The position numbers were made by a program, and so were the translations under genes. A DNA stretch of 11,604 nt from Planctomycetaceae bacterium (GTDB taxonomy: Bacteria > Planctomycetota > Planctomycetia > Pirellulales > UBA1268). Each line of letters starts with the position of its first letter. Within the stretch, counting starts at the first letter, position 1. The notes under the pieces are model-generated. The model searched no databases. It was given only the letters and a program-made list of their open reading frames with translations, and had not been told where the DNA came from. This document shows positions 6,692 to 11,604 of this stretch, piece by piece. The stretch covers positions 1 to 11,604 of the forward strand of contig DONH01000085.1 of NCBI GenBank assembly GCA_003509235.1, read 5' to 3'.

Positions 6692-8698
6692 TCATGGATT
6701 TGATTCAAATCCATTTTTTAGAAGCACGACACCCCATGAATCCAGGCTGTCGATTCCAGATACTTCGAGATTGTTGCCGGTTGCTGTAACAGTCAATTGA
6801 ATGGGCGCTTCCCCTGCTTGGTAAAAAGTAGCTTTGGAATAGCCTGAATTTTTTAGGTTGAGACGCAGGCCGTTTTGTACCACCAATTGATGAGTATTGT
6901 CGTAGTTGGTATTCACCACATGAACAACCATACTGTTTGGCTGTGTGGAAGAAATTCTTGGATAGAGACGCACGCCATGAGCAGAGCAAGATACTGCGTA
7001 GTCAAGACTTTTTTTCAAACTACGGAGGTCGATAGCCTGAGTTTGACCATCTCCGTTATGCGTTCCTACTCTATAAAGCTTGTCTCCCAAAAGGTCCAGA
7101 CTATTTTTCAAAGATACATTCTTGCTGATAAACCAATTGTATTCGTCCTCTTGCACCAGAACTTTTTTGTAGTGGTCTAGAGTATTGAAAGATGCTGGGT
7201 TCTTAAAATAAGCATCTCCTGCAACGAGAACATCAAATGCCACATTCGCTTCCTCTAAAGCATGCACGATGCTATTGATGCGGTATACATATTTTCTTGT
7301 AGCCTCACGAGAAACTACCAACGCAACTTCAGCCTGTGTTTCAGTAAAGTCATTGAAAAGGGATGCGTTCTCTGCAATCCACTTGTAAAGTGATGTGAAA
7401 TCTGTAGATGGTGTGTAGTTACCACTCTTGATTGTCCATTGCTCCGCCGGCGCGATGAATACAGCACCTTGTGCATACGCCTCTGCAATCCATTGTTTGA
7501 CTTCTGGTTCATGAGATTTATCTCTGTTAATACATTCCCAATCGCTTGGTTCCGCAGTCAAAATAAAATGTGTATCCAAAGATTCTGCAAATTTATAAGT
7601 AAGCGTAGGCTTATGCGCAAAGTCACTTTTCGCCATAGCCAGTTCTTGTTGGTAAAAGTCAAGTTCTTCCAACACAGTACTTCGATAAGGATCTCCTAGA
7701 GGGCTTGAGGTGCCTACAAGAATGCCACGAGGATTTGCTTGATCTCTTGCATAAGCAATCAAATCAGCTGTTAACTCTCGGATCGCTACATTCTGAAACA
7801 ATCGGAATTCTTCATAAAGCGGCAACTGTGTTCCATTGCTCACATGCTGTTGCACACGGTTCTTATAATTTGCATCGGTATGAACTCCGTGTTGTTTTAA
7901 AAATCTACGATAATCAAATGTTTGAATGTCCTGAATGCCCAGAGCGTTTAATTTATTTGGAGTGTATTCTTGTTGGAGCCAGACAGAAAATGCTGCCATG
8001 CTCGCTGTTGAGAAGTCTCCACTACTCCACTGGTCACGACAAGCCAAGGCAGAGGATGTTTGTGCATCCAACATCAACACTTTTAAATGGTCTGCTAGCA
8101 GTGCTTTATCGATTTGATACTTGAGGAAATCCCTGAAAACGGCAGAGTGACTAGAAAGCCAATACGGTCTGCCTCCTTTGTAGGATCTTCCTGCAAACCA
8201 AGGGTATTCAAAGTTTTGATCATCAATTGATTTGCACGCGTAGTCGGTATAAGTCAACCCATTGCGTAGACAATAGTCGATGAATAATTCCCAGCCGGCA
8301 TCAAATTCTATACGGGCATGAAAGGTTCTGCCTTCTTCAGAGATCGTCCTTACGTTCTGGGTAAAGAAGTTGATGTGATCCCGATTTTCAATGTCCCAAT
8401 GGGGTGGAATTGGCAAAACACCCCAAGCTATTCCCGTGGCTGAATACTTGTCTCTGATGCTTTTGGTTTGAGGATAACAGAGCAAGATGTCTGACTTCTG
8501 AAAGACTTGAGCAACACTAGCTAAAGGGCTCATTGAGACAAAAGAGAGAAAGAAAGCAGAGGTTTTTAAAAATTTGAAAATCAGTGCGAGTTTTTTACAC
8601 CGGCTACACTGTGCCTCTAACTCAAATACCTCATACTGTTCGTTCGATTCATGATCATCAAGATCGTCCAGATCGAATTTAATTTGTGACACAAACAC
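6692..8698 (-). CDS. exported GH42-like TIM-barrel protein, putative glycoside hydrolase
   Basis: The protein has 668 residues. The likely start is GTG at 8698, with GTG at 8692 also possible; no ATG precedes the hydrophobic segment and the SD is poor. Residues 36-63 (KKLALIFKFLKTSAFFLSF to ASVA) look like a signal peptide or anchor, but an unusual 35-residue acidic stretch with CSRC (31-34) comes first. Residues about 70-420 suggest a clan GH-A-type TIM barrel: FLKYQIDKALL then VLMLDAQTS (about 191-214), YEEFRLFQNVAIRELTADLI (295-314), and GAVFIAPAEQW (411-421). Residues about 455-545 (AEVALVVSREATRKYV, ANVAFDVLVAGDAYF, YKKVLVQEDEY) look like the Rossmann-like trimerisation domain of GH42 beta-galactosidases, and about 575-660 form a beta sandwich. 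Catalytic Glu residues cannot be fixed by eye; E347-type and E383 positions are candidates only. The gene is transcribed toward the peptidases, 93 bases after the DUF1552 gene. Substrate unknown. Confidence 0.6.
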   Translation of the reverse strand: MFVSQIKFDLDDLDDHESNEQYEVFELEAQCSRCKKLALIFKFLKTSAFFLSFVSMSPLASVAQVFQKSDILLCYPQTKSIRDKYSATGIAWGVLPIPPHWDIENRDHINFFTQNVRTISEEGRTFHARIEFDAGWELFIDYCLRNGLTYTDYACKSIDDQNFEYPWFAGRSYKGGRPYWLSSHSAVFRDFLKYQIDKALLADHLKVLMLDAQTSSALACRDQWSSGDFSTASMAAFSVWLQQEYTPNKLNALGIQDIQTFDYRRFLKQHGVHTDANYKNRVQQHVSNGTQLPLYEEFRLFQNVAIRELTADLIAYARDQANPRGILVGTSSPLGDPYRSTVLEELDFYQQELAMAKSDFAHKPTLTYKFAESLDTHFILTAEPSDWECINRDKSHEPEVKQWIAEAYAQGAVFIAPAEQWTIKSGNYTPSTDFTSLYKWIAENASLFNDFTETQAEVALVVSREATRKYVYRINSIVHALEEANVAFDVLVAGDAYFKNPASFNTLDHYKKVLVQEDEYNWFISKNVSLKNSLDLLGDKLYRVGTHNGDGQTQAIDLRSLKKSLDYAVSCSAHGVRLYPRISSTQPNSMVVHVVNTNYDNTHQLVVQNGLRLNLKNSGYSKATFYQAGEAPIQLTVTATGNNLEVSGIDSLDSWGVVLLKNGFESNP
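6694..6714. repeat. palindrome with T-run on the + strand at the end of the GH-like gene
   Basis: ATGGATTTG-ATT-CAAATCCAT is a perfect 9-bp hairpin with a 3-base loop, followed on the + strand by TTTTTT. That shape is terminator-like for + (antisense) transcription, but it codes for the last residues of the - strand gene (GFESNP) and has an AT-rich stem. A role is unproven. Confidence 0.35.
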
Positions 8699-8791
8699 TT
8701 TTTCATTCTCTACAACAGGTTTAGATCGTACGTAAGATCTTATGCTAGTACAGGAATCTCTGAATCGGATTCTAGGTAGCGTGATTGATCT

Positions 8792-10375
8792 TCACCCCTT
8801 GGAAGAGCCAGGCTTTTTTCCGAACAGTGGATCTAGTTTTTGAACTTTTGTGATGACTCTCTGTCCACTTTTTTTGGTCCCTGTGCCTGTGATTCTGACG
8901 GCTGTGCCGCAATGGTATGCGAGGTTGAAATCGTGAAAGTCTCGAAAGGAGACATCAATGCGTACGGCTGGTTGTCCCTTCACATCGATGAGGAAAATTT
9001 TTGCTTCATCAAGATTTTCTGAAAGTCGCAGTCGTCCTTGCACTGTCATGTTGCTGCCGGTTTGTTTCACCCAGCTGTCAAATGGATGCTCCCTGTAGGG
9101 GGTGAAGTCTGAACCATTGAGTCCGGGAAGTGGGCTAGCTGAATTCGCAAATGAGTCCTGATCGGCATTGAATAACTTCAGTAGAGCAAGATGCAGACGT
9201 CCGAGTTGTTGATTCTTGGCGTAACGGACATAGCGTCCTGTCTTTAATTTTCCCCCGCCTTGTCCTGCCAAAATAATGGGGATTCGAGTTGCCGTGTGAT
9301 TATCGCTATGCCCCATGCCTGATCCAAAGAGCACTACGCTGTGGTCGAGTAGACTGCCGTGATGATCGCGATAGGATTTCATGCGTGTTAGCAGATAGTC
9401 AAATTTCTCCATATGCCACAAGCTGATCTTGAGCAGTGCGTCCAGGTTTTGTCGTGAGAAGTTTCGAAAGAAATGGGACAGGTAGTGGTGCTGTTCTTTG
9501 ATACCGAGAAAATCAAAAATCATTCGACTGTTACTGTTGCCAAGCATGTAGCTTACGCAGCGGGTTGAATCAGTCCACAAAGCGAGTGAAATCAGATCGA
9601 GCATTGATTCCACTTGGTCGTTCAAATTGGCAGGCGCAAGTGGACGTTCCATCGTTGCCTTGGGGATGTCGTGAGAAGAGGCAGCGATGGTCTCAAGACG
9701 TTTTTCGGTGGAGCGAACTACTGAAAGATATTGATCGAGCGTTTGTCTGTCTTCTGAACCGGCTTTGCGCGAAAGAGACTTTGCATCTTCAGAGACACGA
9801 TCCAACACACTTTTCATTTCCTGGCGTTTTGCAGGGTTCTGCATCGGGTTCCTGAAGAGTCGATCAAATACAAGCTGTGGATCACTCTCTCGAGGTATGG
9901 GAGCACCTTTCGAATCGTAAGAGATATAGCTGCAGCCAATCTGATTTGGAAACAGACCTTCTGTTGTCAGTTCAAGTGAACGATGTGGTGTTCCACTTCC
10001 AATTTTGTCAGCAATTAACTGATCTACGGATGCAGACTTGGTGTTTTTGTGATGACCACTCAAAAATCGGCGGGTGGAGTTGGCATGAGATGAAAAACCA
10101 AAGTCGCCCATGTTGTCCAGAATCAATAAATCCTGTTTGTGCTTTGCAAAGGGTTGCATCAGTGGAGACATGCGGAAGTCAAACTCAGTTCCACCATTGA
10201 TACTCCAACTGGGAGGATGCACACCATTTGGTTTGAACAGCGTCATGAACCGAATGGGTGGAACATCTGCTGCTGCACCTGATGCCTTCTTTTCCATCAG
10301 ATTCAAGAAAGGTAATGGCAGGATCGGTCCCACTGCGCCACGTAGAAAACGACGTCGATCTAATCGCCAGGACAT
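8792..10375 (-). CDS. DUF1552 family protein, Tat-exported, with OB-fold-like C-terminal extension
   Basis: The protein has 527 residues and an ATG start. Residues 6-26 hold a twin-arginine signal (DRRRFLRGAVGPILPLPFL), typical of this family. The DUF1552 body runs to about residue 430: RFMTLFKPNGVHPPSW (42-57), SSHANSTRRFLSG (95-107), SVDQLIADKIG (116-126), SYDSKGAPIPRESDPQLVFDRLF (152-174), and VVLFGSGMGHSDNHTATRIPIILAGQGGG (347-375), which resembles the alkaline-phosphatase-like fold of the related DUF1501 proteins. Typical DUF1552 proteins end near here. This one continues for about 90 residues (MTVQGRLRLSENLDEAKIFLIDVKGQ to GTAVRITGTGTKKSGQRVITKVQKLDP), whose strand pattern resembles an OB fold. 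The gene follows the DUF1592 gene by 13 bases with its own strong SD, so it is the second gene of an operon. These paired families are abundant in planctomycetes and their biochemical function is unknown. Confidence 0.88.
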   Translation of the reverse strand: MSWRLDRRRFLRGAVGPILPLPFLNLMEKKASGAAADVPPIRFMTLFKPNGVHPPSWSINGGTEFDFRMSPLMQPFAKHKQDLLILDNMGDFGFSSHANSTRRFLSGHHKNTKSASVDQLIADKIGSGTPHRSLELTTEGLFPNQIGCSYISYDSKGAPIPRESDPQLVFDRLFRNPMQNPAKRQEMKSVLDRVSEDAKSLSRKAGSEDRQTLDQYLSVVRSTEKRLETIAASSHDIPKATMERPLAPANLNDQVESMLDLISLALWTDSTRCVSYMLGNSNSRMIFDFLGIKEQHHYLSHFFRNFSRQNLDALLKISLWHMEKFDYLLTRMKSYRDHHGSLLDHSVVLFGSGMGHSDNHTATRIPIILAGQGGGKLKTGRYVRYAKNQQLGRLHLALLKLFNADQDSFANSASPLPGLNGSDFTPYREHPFDSWVKQTGSNMTVQGRLRLSENLDEAKIFLIDVKGQPAVRIDVSFRDFHDFNLAYHCGTAVRITGTGTKKSGQRVITKVQKLDPLFGKKPGSSKG

Positions 10376-10380
10376 ATTGT

Positions 10381-10386
10381 TCCTTT
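10381..10386 (-). promoter_or_regulatory. strong ribosome binding site (AAAGGA) for the DUF1552 gene
   Basis: On the - strand AAAGGA lies 5 bases before the ATG at 10375, in the 13-base spacer after the DUF1592 stop. It fixes the DUF1552 start and indicates coupled expression of the two genes. Confidence 0.8.
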
Positions 10387-10388
10387 CT

Positions 10389-11604
10389 TCAGTCAGTCGT
10401 TTTCATCTGTGATGTTTGCGCGTGTGTGAAGGGTAAACTGTTTACTATCAAATGAATCAAATCATGGTAGGTGCCCTCCCCCACAGTAAGATTACCATGC
10501 TGGTCAAGTTCATTAGAGATGGCGTCCACTGTCGGCATGTCGTAGATATTAAGTTCACGAGCAAGTGCATAGGAAAGAGTGCGCTTGACGATGTTTTCGA
10601 TGATTTTGTGACGCTGGGACGTGAGTAATAATCGCTTTAATCCAATAAAGTCATCGAATGCTTCATCGCTTGGAAGCTTTCCGCTGGTATCTAATAGTGG
10701 TGCATCGACTAACGTACGCTCTTCCTCTTTCGGTTTGTTTTTTTTCTGCTTTCGAATTTTGCCTTTCGTAGGGATCAACCCAGTCGGGTTGTAGGCACCA
10801 GTGATATCGTACGCCTGCATGGCGAATCCCAAGGGGTCAATCTTGTTGTGGCATATCGCACAGGTGGCATCACTCCGGTGTAATTCAAAACGCTCACGAA
10901 AAGTCAGATTTTCACCCGGCTGATTGGGTTTGACTTGACCAACATTAGCAGGCGGGTCGGGGAGGTGCTCACCCAAGACCTTTTCCAGCATCCACGTTCC
11001 CCTTATCACCGGTCCCCTATTCATGGCGAGAATACCGGGCATCGTTAAAAGCCCTCCACGCTCCGAAGTGCCCACTATTTCAAGTTTCTGGTTGGGAACA
11101 GCCTCTACTTCAATCCCTCGCTGTTTTTTGTACGCCACCATGCGTTTTCGATCTTTAGGGTAAAACTTGGCTGTATGGGGATTTACAAATGTTACTTTGG
11201 AATCAATAAGTTCCAGCAGTGGCCGTCCCTCGACGAACAGATAGTTGAGAAAGTCGATAGGTTGCTGACGGAGAGCATGCGATACCGGTGGATTTTTTGA
11301 CACTGTTGATATTTCATCTAAGGAGAACCACTCCACCCCAAAGTTCTCAGCAAGATTCCGAGATTTTGGGTCCGCCAACATTCGTGCTATTTCACTTGCA
11401 TATGTTTCTGGAATACGTAATTTGCCCTTATCTGCTAGCTGCATGAGTTGTTCATCAGGCATGTCACCCCATAGAAAGTAGCTAAGACGTTCTGCGAGTT
11501 CGTGGTCATCGACGCGGCCATAGGAAACGGGTGTATCGTCCTGGTCGCCGACTTTCAGGTCGTCAATTGTTGCAAGTAGCCCACGGTAGATGAAAGGAAG
11601 GGAC
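10389..11604 (-). CDS. DUF1592/DUF1588/DUF1585 cytochrome-type protein, C-terminal part (5' end outside window)
   Basis: The frame stays open to the window edge. The ATG at 11462 is internal, because the 47 codons before it encode the conserved HELAERLSYFLWGDMPDEQL that begins the usual DUF1592 core. There are 404 visible residues. Order: DUF1592 (about 35-170, including VEWFSLDEI and the NPHTAKFY region); DUF1588 (about 178-270), with RGGLLTMPGILAMNRGPVIRG and the c-type heme motif CAICH (248-252) in DATCAICHNKIDPLGFAMQAYD; DUF1585 (about 311-395), with KRLLLTSQRHKIIENIVKRTLSYALAREL. The heme-type CxxCH suggests an exported protein that could bind covalent heme. Families of this kind (with DUF1587, DUF1595 and a PSCyt1-type domain upstream) are a hallmark of planctomycetes. 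A lysine-rich insert, KGKIRKQKKNKPKEEE (281-296), lies between DUF1588 and DUF1585. The DUF1552 gene follows after 13 bases. Function is unknown; a link to polymer degradation is only an inference. Confidence 0.9.
   Translation of the reverse strand, partial: SLPFIYRGLLATIDDLKVGDQDDTPVSYGRVDDHELAERLSYFLWGDMPDEQLMQLADKGKLRIPETYASEIARMLADPKSRNLAENFGVEWFSLDEISTVSKNPPVSHALRQQPIDFLNYLFVEGRPLLELIDSKVTFVNPHTAKFYPKDRKRMVAYKKQRGIEVEAVPNQKLEIVGTSERGGLLTMPGILAMNRGPVIRGTWMLEKVLGEHLPDPPANVGQVKPNQPGENLTFRERFELHRSDATCAICHNKIDPLGFAMQAYDITGAYNPTGLIPTKGKIRKQKKNKPKEEERTLVDAPLLDTSGKLPSDEAFDDFIGLKRLLLTSQRHKIIENIVKRTLSYALARELNIYDMPTVDAISNELDQHGNLTVGEGTYHDLIHLIVNSLPFTHAQTSQMKTTD

Noticed and set aside
7705..8124. 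Open frame of 139 residues on the + strand
   Set aside because: It lies wholly antisense to the GH-like gene and shows no protein-like motif.
8723..8740. AGATC/GATCT inverted repeat before the GH-like gene
   Set aside because: Only 5-bp arms, a common sequence pattern, and no T-run or promoter hexamers in register; too weak to call.
9191..9204. A third copy of GACGTCCGAG, as in the hairpin repeats
   Set aside because: It lies inside the DUF1552 coding sequence (QLGRLH) with no partner TCGGAGACG nearby, so it is a chance match.

Overview
The window looks like chromosomal DNA from a planctomycete (Planctomycetota), possibly a Gimesia/Rubinisphaera-like lineage, although the genus is a guess. 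Three things point there: a DUF1592/DUF1588/DUF1585 cytochrome-type gene followed after 13 bases by a Tat-exported DUF1552 gene; a large exported protein with an LEPR-type N-terminus (LEPRHYLSADG); and a PQQ-like beta-propeller protein of the type common in that phylum. Base composition is moderate, and no mobile element, CRISPR array, tRNA or rRNA was seen.

Layout: (1) 2-691, + strand: 3' end of a PQQ-like propeller gene. (2) 692-1663, + strand: a perfect 27-nt palindrome whose core resembles a Fur box, then a ribosome binding site and a secreted His-rich protein made of two tandem copies of an HGPxGG domain related to the N-terminal part of CzcB/CusB-type metal-efflux adaptors. (3) 1664-2252: a 589-base gap between convergent genes with no credible protein. 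It carries two copies of a hairpin element that share an internal loop while the flanking helices change in a compensatory way. (4) 2253-8698, - strand: three genes for exported degradative-type proteins. In transcription order they are a GH42-like TIM-barrel protein, a 1024-residue S8/S53-like serine peptidase with P-domain and SdrD_B-like modules, and a matrixin-like zinc metallopeptidase with four EF-hand-like loops. (5) 8792-11604, - strand: the DUF1592-DUF1552 operon, with its 5' end beyond the window.

How the genes may work together: everything on the - strand is in one orientation, and each product carries an export signal or belongs to an exported family. The serine peptidase and metallopeptidase genes are 103 bases apart and could share a transcript. 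The + strand His-rich protein appears separately controlled, probably by a metal-responsive Fur-family repressor. The least explained items are the paired hairpin element in the convergent gap, the Fur-like operator with its duplicated metal-binding-type protein, the apparent loss of the catalytic Asp in the serine peptidase, and an OB-fold-like C-terminal extension on the DUF1552 protein. I saw no complete, clearly new multi-gene defence or biosynthetic system.
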